A DNA stretch of 64,000 nt, from the NCBI RefSeq assembly GCF_000203975.2, contig NZ_AFCF02000005.1, positions 62,001 through 126,000 on the forward strand, given 5' to 3'. The stretch's first letter is position 1; each line of letters starts with the position of its first letter. Shown piece by piece: positions 25,649-37,817 of this stretch. The position numbers and the translations under genes are program-made. The DNA is from Leisingera sp. ANG1 (GTDB lineage: Bacteria; Pseudomonadota; Alphaproteobacteria; Rhodobacterales; Rhodobacteraceae). The notes beneath the pieces are model-generated. The model worked only from the letters and a program-made list of their open reading frames with translations. It made no database searches and had not been told where the DNA came from.

Positions 25649-27034
25649 TCAGCGGCGCTGGAACGCGGGAGAAGAGAGGATCAAGCCGATCCCCTCGGCT
25701 TGGGTTTCTGCCGCTCGGGCAGCAAAGCGGACCCTCTCATTGGCGTATCCGCCCAAGGCGTTCTGCGCAAAGTCCCGCGGATCCGGCAGCTCTTGCAGCA
25801 GCCGCCGCGGCGCTGCCATCGCCCAGCGCAGCCGGGCGGCCAGCGCCTGCGGGGTGATCCAGGCGGTGTCTGCCTCCGGCCAGCCGTCCGGGCCGCTGGA
25901 AAACTCCCATCGCTGCCCCATCGGCGTCAGCGGCGCGAGCAGCAGGCGGTTCTTCTGCCCGGGCTTGAATGTCTCAATTCGGGCTGCAGGCACGGCCAGT
26001 GCCCGGCAGGCAGAGGCAACAAAATCAAACGGCGGTTTCACGTTTTTCAGTTCGGGAGCCCAGGCCTGCGGATGCTCCAGCAGCGCCTCGTAAACCGCCA
26101 GCAGGGCCCCATCCGATTCCAGGTAGCGGGCAGCCATATGATCAACCAGCGCCGTCTCCGGCGTGTCAGACACAAAATGCACCGCCAGTTTCCGCGCGAG
26201 ATGGCGCGCGGTGGCGGGATGGCGCGCCAGGTCGCGCAAGACCTCCAGCACCTGTTCCAGCTTTGGTTTGCCGCCGCCATAGGTCCCCCCCAGAACGGCT
26301 TCGGACCCCGGCTCAGTCATTCCCGGCCGGAACACGAAGCTTGCCTCTTTCGAGATGCTCAGCCCCGTGAACAGTTCCGCCAGCTGCCGCACATCTGCCT
26401 GGCTGTAGGGCCCGTCCACTCCCAGTGTGTGCAGTTCCAGCACCTCGCGGGCCAGGTTTTCGTTCAGCCCGTTCAGCCGCTTGCGCCGCGCTGCTGCGCG
26501 GCTGCCGGGGCCGGAGGAGCGGCTCTGATCCAAGTATTGCAGCATCAGCGGGCTGGTAGCCGCGGCAATCAGCATGTCCTCGAACCGGCCCACCACATGA
26601 GGACGGATCACACTCTCGGCATAAGGAGCAGCCAGATGCCGCCAGGCGCCGGTCTTGCCCTGCGCGGTGAAATGGTCAGCCCAGAACAGGGCCAGTCTCT
26701 CCCGAAAGCCATCCCTGGAATGGACCATGCGCAGCAGCCGCTGGCCATGCCATTCGAAACGCAGGCGGTTCTGGGAGCGGCGGTAGCTTTTGAACGCTTG
26801 CTGAGCCGCCTCGGCCCCGGCTGCATCCTGCTGCTCTTTGCGCGCACGCCGCAGCTGGCGGTATTCCTGGACACCGGCAGCGACGTCTTCAAACCTGCTC
26901 ACCGGAAACCGCTGTGCAATGACATCTGTTTCCTGCAGCCGCTCCAGCATGTCTGCGGCCGACGCCGGCGGCGGCAGCAGCGGCGACAGCCCTGCACCAA
27001 AACGGATTTCAGCCAAATAGCCGTCGAATTGCAT
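25649..27034 (-). CDS. DUF1800 domain-containing protein
   Basis: A 461-residue protein of the DUF1800 family, always found with a DUF1501 partner, which lies 15 bases downstream. Family features: an AEIRFGAGLSP opening, RLALFWADHFTAQGK, ENLAREVLELHTLGVDGPYSQADV and ELFTGLSI. No clear signal peptide is seen, unlike the partner. Biochemical role is unknown; a cell-surface or extracellular-polymer role is only speculation. ATG at 27034 is preferred over upstream in-frame codons. Confidence 0.92.
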   Translation of the reverse strand: MQFDGYLAEIRFGAGLSPLLPPPASAADMLERLQETDVIAQRFPVSRFEDVAAGVQEYRQLRRARKEQQDAAGAEAAQQAFKSYRRSQNRLRFEWHGQRLLRMVHSRDGFRERLALFWADHFTAQGKTGAWRHLAAPYAESVIRPHVVGRFEDMLIAAATSPLMLQYLDQSRSSGPGSRAAARRKRLNGLNENLAREVLELHTLGVDGPYSQADVRQLAELFTGLSISKEASFVFRPGMTEPGSEAVLGGTYGGGKPKLEQVLEVLRDLARHPATARHLARKLAVHFVSDTPETALVDHMAARYLESDGALLAVYEALLEHPQAWAPELKNVKPPFDFVASACRALAVPAARIETFKPGQKNRLLLAPLTPMGQRWEFSSGPDGWPEADTAWITPQALAARLRWAMAAPRRLLQELPDPRDFAQNALGGYANERVRFAARAAETQAEGIGLILSSPAFQRR

Positions 27035-27240
27035 GGCCCTGCTTGCCCCCGGACTGTCAGTACACCTGCAGGTTAGAGCATCACCGTCCCCGCCCACAGG
27101 TGAATTTCAAGTGATACGCAAGTTTCCGCGGTTTGCCATATAACTTATCGGAAAACCGATTTCCGGCGCGGAAAACGGCCAGGAAAACACCTGTGTTGCT
27201 GGCCGGAATTTTCGCAGAATTCCGGCTGCGCCCCGGCGGC

Positions 27241-27273
27241 AAAGGAAAAGGCCCGGGCAAATACCCGGGCCTC
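27241..27273 (-). terminator. Intrinsic terminator of aspS
   Basis: On the minus strand, an 8-bp stem GGCCCGGG / CCCGGGCC (arms at 27250-27257 and 27264-27271) with a six-base loop, followed by TTTTCCTTT. It begins about 20 bases past the aspS stop. Confidence 0.88.
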
Positions 27274-27292
27274 AACAAAATCCTCGCGGCAG

Positions 27293-29077
27293 TTACTGAT
27301 CCTGCGGAATCACCCGCAGCCCCAGCTCCATCAGCTGCTCGCTCAGCGGCTCCGACGGTGCCGACATCATCAGGTCCTCGGCGCGCTGGTTCATCGGGAA
27401 CATGATGACCTCGCGGATGTTGGCCTCATCGGCCAGCAGCATCACCATGCGGTCGATGCCGGCCGCGCAGCCGCCGTGCGGCGGGGCGCCGTACTGGAAG
27501 GCGTTGACCATACCGCCAAAGCGCTTCTTCACCTCGTCTTCGCCGTAACCGGCAATTTCGAAGGCCTTGAACATGATCTCCGGCTTGTGGTTCCGGATCG
27601 CGCCGGACACCAGCTCATAACCGTTGCAGGCGAGATCGTACTGGTAACCCTTCACGGCCAGCGGATCGCTCAGCAGCGCGTCCATGCCGCCCTGCGGCAT
27701 CGAGAACGGGTTGTGCTCGAAATCGATCTTGCCGGTTTCCTCGTCCTTCTCGTAGATCGGGAAGTCGACGATCCAGGCAAAGGCAAAGCGGTCCTTGTCG
27801 ATCAGGCCCAGTTCCTCGCCGATCACGGTGCGGGCCTTGCCTGCGACGCCTTCAAACGCTTTCGGCTTGCCGCCCAGGAAGAAGGCCGCGTCGCCGACGC
27901 CCAGGCCCAACTGCTGGCGGATCGCCTCGGTGCGCTCGGGGCCGATGTTCTTGGCCAGCGGGCCTGCGGCCTCGATCCCCTCGCCCTGGTCGCGCCAGAA
28001 GATATAGCCCATGCCCGGCAGGCCTTCGCCTTGCGCAAACTTGTTCATCCGGTCGCAGAACTTGCGCGAGCCGCCGGTCGGCGCCGGGATAGCGCGGATT
28101 TCGGTGCCTTCGTTTTCCAGCAGGTTTGCAAAGATCGCGAACCCGGAGCCGCGGAAATGCTCGGAGCAGTCCTGCATCTTGATCGGGTTGCGCAGGTCCG
28201 GCTTGTCGGTGCCATACCATTTGGCAGCATCCTTGTAGGAGATCTGCGGCCAGTCGGCGGCGGCGTCCACCTTGCGGCCCTGCCCGAATTCCTCGAACAC
28301 GCCCGCCATCACCGGCGCGATGGTGTCAAAGACGTCCTGCTGGGTCACAAACGACATTTCCATGTCCAGCTGGTAGAAGTCCGCGGGTGACCGGTCAGCG
28401 CGCGGGTCCTCGTCACGGAAGCAGGGCGCGATCTGGAAATACTTGTCAAAGCCCGAGACCATCATCAGCTGCTTGAACTGCTGCGGCGCCTGCGGCAGCG
28501 CGTAGAATTTGCCCGGATGCAGGCGCGACGGCACCAGGAAGTCGCGCGCGCCCTCGGGGCTGGACGCGGTGATGATCGGGGTCTGGTATTCGTTGAAGCC
28601 GATGTCCCACATGCGCTTGCGGATCGACTGGATCATATTGGCGCGCAGCACCATGTTCTTCTGCATCTTCTCGCGGCGCAGATCCAGGTAGCGGTAGCGC
28701 AGGCGGGTTTCCTCCGGGTATTCCTGCTCGCCGAACACCATCAGCGGCAGTTCCTCGGATTTGCCCAGGATTTCGATGTCGCGGATGAAGACTTCGATCT
28801 CACCGGTGGAGATTTTCGGGTTCACCAGGCTCTCGTCGCGGGCCATGACATTGCCGTCGATCCGGATGCACCATTCGCTGCGCACCTTCTCGATCTCGGC
28901 AAACACCGGGCTGTCCGGGTCGGCCATCACCTGGGTCACGCCGTAGTGGTCGCGCAGGTCGATGAACAGCAACCCGCCGTGGTCGCGGACGCGGTGAACC
29001 CAGCCGGACAGGCGGACGGTTTCACCGACGTTGGATTTGTTCAGTTCGGCGCAGGTGTGGCTGCGGTAGGCGTGCAT
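27293..29077 (-). CDS. aspS: Aspartyl-tRNA synthetase
   Basis: A 594-residue class IIb synthetase that charges tRNA-Asp. The N-terminal OB-fold ([18 protein letters not shown]) is followed by the catalytic core: motif 2 [10 protein letters not shown], the GAD insertion region, and motif 3 GIDRMVMLL near the C-terminus. Length is the bacterial norm. In alphaproteobacteria this enzyme is often non-discriminating and works with GatCAB on tRNA-Asn; that cannot be read directly. ATG at 29077 is used; upstream in-frame sequence is not conserved-looking. Confidence 0.97.
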   Translation of the reverse strand: MHAYRSHTCAELNKSNVGETVRLSGWVHRVRDHGGLLFIDLRDHYGVTQVMADPDSPVFAEIEKVRSEWCIRIDGNVMARDESLVNPKISTGEIEVFIRDIEILGKSEELPLMVFGEQEYPEETRLRYRYLDLRREKMQKNMVLRANMIQSIRKRMWDIGFNEYQTPIITASSPEGARDFLVPSRLHPGKFYALPQAPQQFKQLMMVSGFDKYFQIAPCFRDEDPRADRSPADFYQLDMEMSFVTQQDVFDTIAPVMAGVFEEFGQGRKVDAAADWPQISYKDAAKWYGTDKPDLRNPIKMQDCSEHFRGSGFAIFANLLENEGTEIRAIPAPTGGSRKFCDRMNKFAQGEGLPGMGYIFWRDQGEGIEAAGPLAKNIGPERTEAIRQQLGLGVGDAAFFLGGKPKAFEGVAGKARTVIGEELGLIDKDRFAFAWIVDFPIYEKDEETGKIDFEHNPFSMPQGGMDALLSDPLAVKGYQYDLACNGYELVSGAIRNHKPEIMFKAFEIAGYGEDEVKKRFGGMVNAFQYGAPPHGGCAAGIDRMVMLLADEANIREVIMFPMNQRAEDLMMSAPSEPLSEQLMELGLRVIPQDQ

Positions 29078-29427
29078 GGCTCGGCCTTTCGTTATGCGGG
29101 TCGCGGGTCCTTGGGGACCGTCATTCGGGAAATGCGCATTCGGGCGCTTAAATTCGTCCGGGGTGGTACACAAGGTTGCAGCGCGCTTGTCAAGCAAACA
29201 GGGGCATTTCGGCGCGGACGAACACCTGAAATCGGCGGTTCCGGACGCTATCGGGGATCTCCCGCCCCCTCCAGCCCCGCCGCTGCCGCGACGGGACCTT
29301 CAGCGTTGGGCCAGGCGCCGCGCCTGCGGCGCGGCGTGCAGCGCACCGTCAGGTGCGCTGCCGGGCCCAAGGTCAACGGCCCGCTGGCGCCAGCCAGGGG
29401 GCCGGTTGTGCGCGGGAGCACTGCCTG
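29078..29427. repeat. aspS upstream region with repeat B copy 1 and repeat C copy 2
   Basis: A 350-base gap between aspS and pabC. The aspS promoter should lie at its left end. At 29259-29334 is a GC-rich element that starts CTCCCGCCCCCTC and contains GCGACGGGA and CGCGCCTG-GGCGCG; a similar element is at 60462-60533. At 29362-29431 is a copy of repeat C (GCGGGAGCAC...CCTGTCAG). No gene is supported. Confidence 0.5.
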
Positions 29428-30081
29428 TCAGACCAGCCGCACCGGGATCAGCCCGCGCAGCGAGTTGCCCATGTGGATGGCTTGCGCACGCTTCAAGTCC
29501 TGCAGACCCAGAACCGCCTCCTGGCACTTTTCACGCTCCAGAAGCACTTGCCGCAGGATGCCCGGCAGCAGGCCGCAGGAAAGCCGTGGCGTCACCATCC
29601 AGCCATCGGCACAGGTCACAAAGACATTAGTGATGGTCCCCTCGCAAACCTCGCCGCGCTGATTGAGGAACAGCAGCTCATCTACGCCATCCGGCAGCGC
29701 GGCCCGCGCAGTGTCATAAAGCGTGCGGCGGGTGGTCTTGTGCTGCAGCCAGAAGTCACCGGCCTCCACCCGGGTCTCTGCAATGCCGAGGCGCCATTCA
29801 GACGGGGTGTTTCCCAAAGGAGCCGTGGTCAGCGCCAATCGCCCCTCCGCATCCAGCGTCAGGCGGCAGCGCAGCGGCGCATCGCCGGCAGCCTCTGTCA
29901 GAACCGCTTGAGCCTCATCAGGATCAAAGGGAATGCCAAAGGCCGCCGCGCTGCGCTCCATCCGGGTCAGATGCGGCTGCAAATACCGGAACCCCTGCCC
30001 CGGATGCCAGCCCAGCGTCTCGATCAGGCGGAAAGCGGGATCGTTCTGGACGGCGTCACGCGGGCGAACCGGGCTTTCCAT
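29428..30081 (-). CDS. pabC: 4-amino-4-deoxychorismate lyase-like class IV aminotransferase
   Basis: A 217-residue PLP fold-type IV enzyme. The catalytic lysine is in LQHKTTRRTLYD, and EVCEGTITNVFV plus CGLLPGILRQVLL complete the fold. With the overlapping pabB gene it would release pyruvate from aminodeoxychorismate to give 4-aminobenzoate for folate. The length is short for the family but complete. Its start lies 58 bases inside the end of pabB, so translation is coupled. A generic aminotransferase role cannot be excluded by sequence alone. Confidence 0.9.
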   Translation of the reverse strand: MESPVRPRDAVQNDPAFRLIETLGWHPGQGFRYLQPHLTRMERSAAAFGIPFDPDEAQAVLTEAAGDAPLRCRLTLDAEGRLALTTAPLGNTPSEWRLGIAETRVEAGDFWLQHKTTRRTLYDTARAALPDGVDELLFLNQRGEVCEGTITNVFVTCADGWMVTPRLSCGLLPGILRQVLLEREKCQEAVLGLQDLKRAQAIHMGNSLRGLIPVRLV

Positions 30082-31175
30082 AGCGCTTCCTCATATTCCG
30101 ATTCCGCGGTGCTGTCCCAAACCACGCCGCCACCCACATTGAGCGTCGCGCGGCCGTCCTCCAGCATCAGGGTGCGGATCGCCACGTTGAACTCGGACGA
30201 CCCGTCTGGCGCTGCCCAGCCAATGGTGCCGCAATAGATGTCGCGCGCCCAGGGCTCCAGCTCCGCCAGGATCTCCATCGACCGGATCTTGGGCGCGCCG
30301 GTGATGGACCCGCAGGGGAACAGAGCGGCAAAGATCTCTGCCAGCCCGGCATCACGCCGCAATTTTGCCCGCACCAGCGACACCATCTGATGCACGGTGG
30401 CGTAGCTTTCCACCGCAAACAGCTCCGGCACATGCACGGACCCGGTCTGCGCCACGCGGCTGATGTCATTGCGCAAGAGGTCGACAATCATCAGGTTCTC
30501 GGCGCGGTTCTTCTCGTCCTGGCGCAGGAAGTCGCGGCGGCGGGCGTCCTCGACGGGATCGTCGCTACGCGGCTGAGTGCCTTTCATCGGGCGGGTCTCA
30601 ATCACGCCCTCCGCATCGGTGCGGAAGAACAGCTCCGGCGAGCGCGACAACAGGTCCGGCAGCCCGTCCTGTTCGACTAGAACGCCGTGGCCAACTGCCT
30701 GTTTCGCCTGCAAGGCCGCATAGAGCTCCTCGGAAGAGCCATAGGCCTCTGCATCAATCGGGAAGGTCAGGTTGGCCTGGTAGATGTCACCCTTGCCGAT
30801 ATTGCGCTTCACTTCGGCGAAGGCCTCGGTGTAACGCTCCTGGCCCCAACGAGGGGTAATACCCTCGAGACCCGCATCGCTCCCCCGCGGCCGGGCGTTG
30901 CTCTCGGTGTTTTGCAGCAGCGGCTCCTTATAAACCCCAAAGCAGATCAGCGGCAGCCGACGTCCCTCGGGCATCCGGCACGCCAGCTTCTCCTCCAGCG
31001 CATAGCCCAGCTCATAAGACGCATAACCCGCCAGCCAGTGCCCGGCGTCCCGCGCCGCATCCAGCGCAGCCAGTGCGGCAGGCACCTCTTCCGGCCCGTC
31101 CGCGCGGATCATGCGCAGCGGCTGGTCAAAGCATGTGCCAGCCCCCTTGGGGCCCCGGTCAAAGCGAATCCGCAC
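30024..31175 (-). CDS. pabB: Aminodeoxychorismate synthase component I
   Basis: A 383-residue chorismate-binding enzyme converting chorismate plus ammonia to 4-amino-4-deoxychorismate. Visible motifs: GDIYQANLTFP, ETRPMKGTQPR (the lysine typical of PabB), NLMIVDLLRNDISRVA, and PCGSITGAPKIRSMEI. It lacks the N-terminal half of longer forms but matches the compact alphaproteobacterial type. Start is GTG at 31175 with GGAG about ten bases upstream. Divergent from carB. Confidence 0.94.
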   Translation of the reverse strand: MRIRFDRGPKGAGTCFDQPLRMIRADGPEEVPAALAALDAARDAGHWLAGYASYELGYALEEKLACRMPEGRRLPLICFGVYKEPLLQNTESNARPRGSDAGLEGITPRWGQERYTEAFAEVKRNIGKGDIYQANLTFPIDAEAYGSSEELYAALQAKQAVGHGVLVEQDGLPDLLSRSPELFFRTDAEGVIETRPMKGTQPRSDDPVEDARRRDFLRQDEKNRAENLMIVDLLRNDISRVAQTGSVHVPELFAVESYATVHQMVSLVRAKLRRDAGLAEIFAALFPCGSITGAPKIRSMEILAELEPWARDIYCGTIGWAAPDGSSEFNVAIRTLMLEDGRATLNVGGGVVWDSTAESEYEEALWKARFARVTPSRTIPLSA

Positions 31176-31214
31176 TGAAAAAATCTCCGCGAGTTTCTTG
31201 CCCCCACATATATC

Positions 31215-31231
31215 TGTTCGCTATGCGAACA
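31215..31231. promoter_or_regulatory. Inverted repeat between pabB and carB
   Basis: Perfect 7-bp inverted repeat TGTTCGC-TAT-GCGAACA in the 200-base divergent region. It could be an operator for either gene. The GTTC-N7-GAAC core resembles, but is not, the alphaproteobacterial LexA site, which is a direct repeat. Confidence 0.4.
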
Positions 31232-31376
31232 AAAGGGGTGGATGCGGCATTTCCAATTCCGTTTCCGATACCCCTTGAACCTTTCGGCGCGGTCCCTATA
31301 ACGCAGGACAATTTGGGCGCACGCCAGCGCCCGTGATTCAAAGCCTGCCCGCGCGAAAAACCAGAGGAAGCCTGCC

Positions 31377-34733
<3,357 letters not shown>

Positions 34734-34774
34734 CCCCCCGCGGACGCCCTGCCGTCACGGATTTAAACAGAAAG

Positions 34775-34799
34775 GCCCCGGGATCCCCCGGGGCTTTTT
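34775..34799 (+). terminator. Intrinsic terminator of carB
   Basis: 8-bp stem GCCCCGGG / CCCGGGGC (34775-34782 and 34787-34794) with a four-base loop followed by TTTTT. Confidence 0.92.
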
Positions 34800-34830
34800 G
34801 CTTTGCTGTGCGGCGCTTACGCCGGATATG

Positions 34831-34865
34831 GAAACAGCCCCGGGGGAACCAATCGGGGCTGTTTC
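34831..34865 (-). terminator. Probable terminator of the trypsin-like protease gene
   Basis: Perfect 11-bp inverted repeat GAAACAGCCCC / GGGGCTGTTTC (34831-34841 and 34855-34865), 45 bases past the protease stop. The T-tract is short, so it may be weak or bidirectional. Confidence 0.6.
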
Positions 34866-34910
34866 GCATTCTGATGCCGCGCGCCGGCGGCAACAGTATC
34901 TGTGCGCGGG

Positions 34911-35630
34911 TCAGCCCGCCTGGCGGATCAGCGCCTGCAGTTCATGGCCCAGCGGCGCTGCCAGCGACACACCGCGGCCGCTCATCCGCGCCTTGGAGGA
35001 GATCACCGACACCAGCTGCGGCAGCCGTCCAGGCCGTGTCTGCAGCACCGGCGAGCCGGAGGCGCCGAAGTCAACCCGGCAGGTGGTAATGACCGAGCTC
35101 TGGCGAGCCGACAGCACCTGGCAGGCGCTTTGCAGCCGGGGCGAGGTGGCGTTGCTGTGCGAATAGGACATGACGTCCACCTGCGCTCCCTTTTGCGGCG
35201 CGGCGGCCAGCGACAGCGGGCGGACCACATCGCCGCTGATCGCGCGGTCCAGGCGCAGCACGGCAATGTCGGTGCCGGTCTGGAACTGGCTGGTCTGGCC
35301 GTGACGGTAGCCGGGGTGGATCACTGCCTTGGCCACCTTGCGGGCGGCCTTGGACTGGCGGCCGTTAAGGCCAGCCTCGAACCGGATGCTGCGCGGGTTA
35401 ACCTGGCGGCCATGGCGGACATCAAACATGCAATGGGCCGCTGTCACCACCAGATCCGGCGCAATCAGCGTCGCCGTGCACATCGCGCGGCCGCCAATGT
35501 TCAGACGGCCCACCGCCTGCCACCCCGGCACCGTCTGCACTGCGGTCCCCTTCCCTCCTGCGGCCGCGCTGCCGGCGCTGCAAACGGTTGCGATGGCTAA
35601 AGCGGCGGCTATTCCCAGTAGTCGTTTCAT
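34911..35630 (-). CDS. Trypsin-like secreted serine protease
   Basis: A 239-residue S1-type protease with a signal peptide (residues 1-24, ending SAAAG). The catalytic triad is visible: His66 in TAAHC, Asp121 in TGTDIAVLRL, and Ser191 in FGASGSPVL. Pairs of cysteines (56/67 and 170/184) could form disulfides. It lacks a PDZ domain, so it is not a DegP type. The start at 35630 gives the signal peptide; the upstream ATG lacks one. A CtrA-type box lies 108 bases upstream. Confidence 0.92.
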   Translation of the reverse strand: MKRLLGIAAALAIATVCSAGSAAAGGKGTAVQTVPGWQAVGRLNIGGRAMCTATLIAPDLVVTAAHCMFDVRHGRQVNPRSIRFEAGLNGRQSKAARKVAKAVIHPGYRHGQTSQFQTGTDIAVLRLDRAISGDVVRPLSLAAAPQKGAQVDVMSYSHSNATSPRLQSACQVLSARQSSVITTCRVDFGASGSPVLQTRPGRLPQLVSVISSKARMSGRGVSLAAPLGHELQALIRQAG

Positions 35631-36125
35631 AACTTTCACTCCATGTTCCCACATCTCCAATGTCGGTGAGCTGTGAGGCTGGAATGGGGCCTGCTGCGGT
35701 GCCGCGCTGGCAGAAAGATGCGCAGAATATGACAGGGTTAACAGGGTCTTAACAGGCGCTCGTTTTGCCGGAACTTGCGCCTGTAAACTCCTTATTTACT
35801 TAACGGGCGCCGGCAAATTTTGGAAAATTCCCTTAAAAACACAGGAAAATCCTATCCGTTTCGTTAGGAGGAAAATCTGCGGTTTTCGCTGGTTTTACGC
35901 AATTTCCGGCGCCGCTGGTAACTTCGCGGCCCAATTGCGGCGCAAATGAGCCTTAACAACCGGCTAATGGCCGGAAACAGCAGCGCCCAATTGCTTAACC
36001 GCAGGGCACACCCATAAGGGGAACCGGCCCGCAGCCTGTCGCCCGGCGCTTCACCGCCGCCGCGCTTGCGCCGCGGGTTTGCCTGCGGCAAGGATGGGAA
36101 ATCCACCTTTCAAAGGAGCCCCCGA
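35631..36125. other. Long AT-richer intergenic region
   Basis: About 500 bases between the divergent protease and the tiny lipoprotein gene. It contains the CtrA-type box (35738-35752) and several TTAA-rich patches around 35790-35960. Short frames here have no believable product. It probably holds the promoters of both flanking genes. Confidence 0.5.
35738..35752 (-). promoter_or_regulatory. CtrA-type box
   Basis: Exact TTAA-N7-TTAA (spacer CAGGGTC), the full consensus for the cell-cycle/motility regulator CtrA of alphaproteobacteria. It lies 108 bases upstream of the serine-protease start, so direct CtrA control of that gene is plausible. Confidence 0.5.
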
Positions 36126-36200
36126 ATGCGCCTGACCCTGCTGCTGACCGCCCTCCTGGCCTTGGCCGCCTGCGATGTGCCGCTGATCCCGCTGATTTGA
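36126..36200 (+). CDS. 24-residue lipoprotein
   Basis: Tiny gene: 24 codons plus stop. The product is almost wholly a lipoprotein signal (MRLTLLLTALLALAACDVPL) with lipobox LAAC at 13-16, leaving about nine residues after the modified Cys. AAAGGAG lies seven bases upstream of the ATG and a strong terminator follows at once, so it is probably expressed alone. This resembles entericidin-like peptides in size, but no family is recognised. Confidence 0.75.
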   Translation: MRLTLLLTALLALAACDVPLIPLI

Positions 36201-36206
36201 ACAACA

Positions 36207-36235
36207 AAAGCCCCGGCGCTGCCGGGGCTTTGTTC
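36207..36235 (+). terminator. Intrinsic terminator of the small lipoprotein gene
   Basis: Perfect 11-bp stem AAAGCCCCGGC / GCCGGGGCTTT with a GCT loop (36207-36231), followed by GTTC. The A-rich/T-rich base makes it potentially bidirectional, so it may also serve arsH. Confidence 0.85.
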
Positions 36236-36262
36236 ATCTGGCCGCGGGCACCCTGCCCCGGG

Positions 36263-36991
36263 TTATTTCTGCGACACCCGCTTGTGCACCTCTTCGGCGC
36301 TTTCGACCCGCTCGGAATAACGGTCGGTCAGGTAATCCTTGCGGCCGCGCACCAGCCAGGTGAATTTCACCAGCTCTTCCATCACATCCACCAGGCGGCG
36401 GTAGAACGGACCCTCAGGCAGGCGCGCGCCCTCCTCAAATTCCAGCCAGGCCTTGGGGATCGAGCTTTGGTTCGGGATCGTCACCATCCGCATCCAGCGG
36501 CCCAGGATCCGCATCTGGTTCACGGCATTGAAGCTTTGCGAGCCGCCCGACACCTGCATCACCGCCAGCGTCTTGCCTTGGGTGGTGCGGATGCCGCCCT
36601 GCAGGGACAGGGGCAGCCAGTCGATCTGCAGCTTCATGATGCCGGTCATCGCGCCGTGGCGCTCCGGGCTGGACCAGACCATGCCCTCGGACCAGACCGC
36701 CAGCTCGCGCAGCTCCGCCACCTTGGGATGCTCCGCCGCGCCCGCATCATCGGGCAAAGGCAGGCCTGAGGGGTCGAAGATCCGCGTCTCGCAGCCAAGC
36801 GCACGCAGCACCCGTGCCGCCTCCTCTGCCGCCTTGCGGGAATAGCTCACCTCGCGCAGGGAACCATACAGCAGCAGGATACGCGGCGGATGGCGCGGAT
36901 CATCCGGTGCTGCCAGCGTCTCCACGTCGATTCCATGCAGCTGCCCTTCCGCAATGCCGGGCAGGTCGCTCAGATCCGGTGTGTCAGGCAC
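36263..36991 (-). CDS. arsH: ArsH-type NADPH-dependent FMN reductase
   Basis: A 242-residue flavodoxin-like oxidoreductase. ArsH marks are [11 protein letters not shown] (FMN phosphate loop), [18 protein letters not shown] and [14 protein letters not shown]. ArsH oxidises trivalent organoarsenicals and reduces quinones or azo dyes. No other ars gene is visible; the upstream neighbour is a small HTH-like protein, so an arsenic role is inferred only from family. Starts at GTG 36991, overlapping the upstream gene by eight bases. Confidence 0.93.
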   Translation of the reverse strand: MPDTPDLSDLPGIAEGQLHGIDVETLAAPDDPRHPPRILLLYGSLREVSYSRKAAEEAARVLRALGCETRIFDPSGLPLPDDAGAAEHPKVAELRELAVWSEGMVWSSPERHGAMTGIMKLQIDWLPLSLQGGIRTTQGKTLAVMQVSGGSQSFNAVNQMRILGRWMRMVTIPNQSSIPKAWLEFEEGARLPEGPFYRRLVDVMEELVKFTWLVRGRKDYLTDRYSERVESAEEVHKRVSQK

Positions 36992-37448
36992 TTTCTTCTT
37001 CCAGATGCAGCTTCATGTCCAGCAGCACCTGCTGCAGCAGCACCGTCTCGCGCAGCAGGCGCTTGGCCTCGTTCACGGTGATGATGCCGTCTTCCATTGC
37101 AGCCTGGTATTCGCACATCAGCTGGGCAAACCGCTGGCTGAGAGCAATCACGTCCGAGTTCACACCGCCGCTGCGGCCGGTTTCCTCAGCACTGCCGTTG
37201 CCGTTGTAGGACAGCGTGATGTTCTTCAGATCCGCCAGCGCCGAGGTCACATGCGGAAAGGACGCCGCACTTTCCAGCTTGGCCACCGCATCCACTGGCA
37301 TAAACCGGTCGGCGTGCTCTGCATTGTCCGAATAATAGCGCCCCAGCGTCGCCTTCGACTTGCCGGTGATCTGGCAGGCGGCTTCGATGCCGACATCCTT
37401 CACCAGCGCTTCTGTGTGCTTCTTCAGATACGTCCCGATTTCAGCCAT
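36984..37448 (-). CDS. Small HTH-like hypothetical protein
   Basis: A 154-residue protein. Residues ~8-40 ([29 protein letters not shown]) look like a helix-turn-helix of the phage-regulator type; the middle is Gly/Ser-rich and the C-terminal ~60 residues are helical (coiled-coil-like, [20 protein letters not shown]). It overlaps arsH and is probably its co-transcribed partner or regulator. I cannot name a family. Confidence 0.78.
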   Translation of the reverse strand: MAEIGTYLKKHTEALVKDVGIEAACQITGKSKATLGRYYSDNAEHADRFMPVDAVAKLESAASFPHVTSALADLKNITLSYNGNGSAEETGRSGGVNSDVIALSQRFAQLMCEYQAAMEDGIITVNEAKRLLRETVLLQQVLLDMKLHLEEESA

Positions 37449-37817
37449 ATACGTCCTACCTGGCTTGCCCGCCGCCCCTTAGGGGAACGAACTGATTGTT
37501 TTCCCATTTCTGAGTTGTAGAGGAATTGCGATACCTTATCCATCCCTCAGGTTTTCAGGGATTTAGCAAGTGACATGGTGCAATTGGCATCTGTTGTCCA
37601 GTGCAAAGCAGGACGGAGTGAGTGACGGCCTGCCTTCAGGGTAATTGGTCTGCCCGGAACTTGCGCTCTCCGGGGCAAATGGCGTTGGCCGCTAACAGGG
37701 GTTTTGTTCCACCCCGGCCGCGTCTGCCCCGGTGAGCCTTCTCAGGCCGCAAGCCCTGCACTGTTTCCGCCAAGAAACCGGTTTCCCCGGCGCCGCCATG
37801 CGGGTAAACCCGCCGCC
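37449..37817. other. Gene-free stretch between the HTH gene and tdk
   Basis: About 370 bases. The divergent promoters must lie here. I see AT-rich patches near 37500-37570 but no convincing operator, RNA gene or terminator. An in-frame extension of tdk across the right end is not protein-like. Confidence 0.4.

Noticed and set aside
25373-27076. 567-codon plus-strand frame opposite the DUF1800 gene
   Set aside because: Composition is that of a GC-rich antisense shadow; the minus strand has a recognised protein.
27476-28390. Plus-strand frame opposite aspS
   Set aside because: aspS is unambiguous on the minus strand.
31215-31231. Possible LexA box
   Set aside because: The core is GTTC-N7-GAAC (inverted), not the direct repeat GTTC-N7-GTTC of alphaproteobacterial LexA, and no SOS gene follows.
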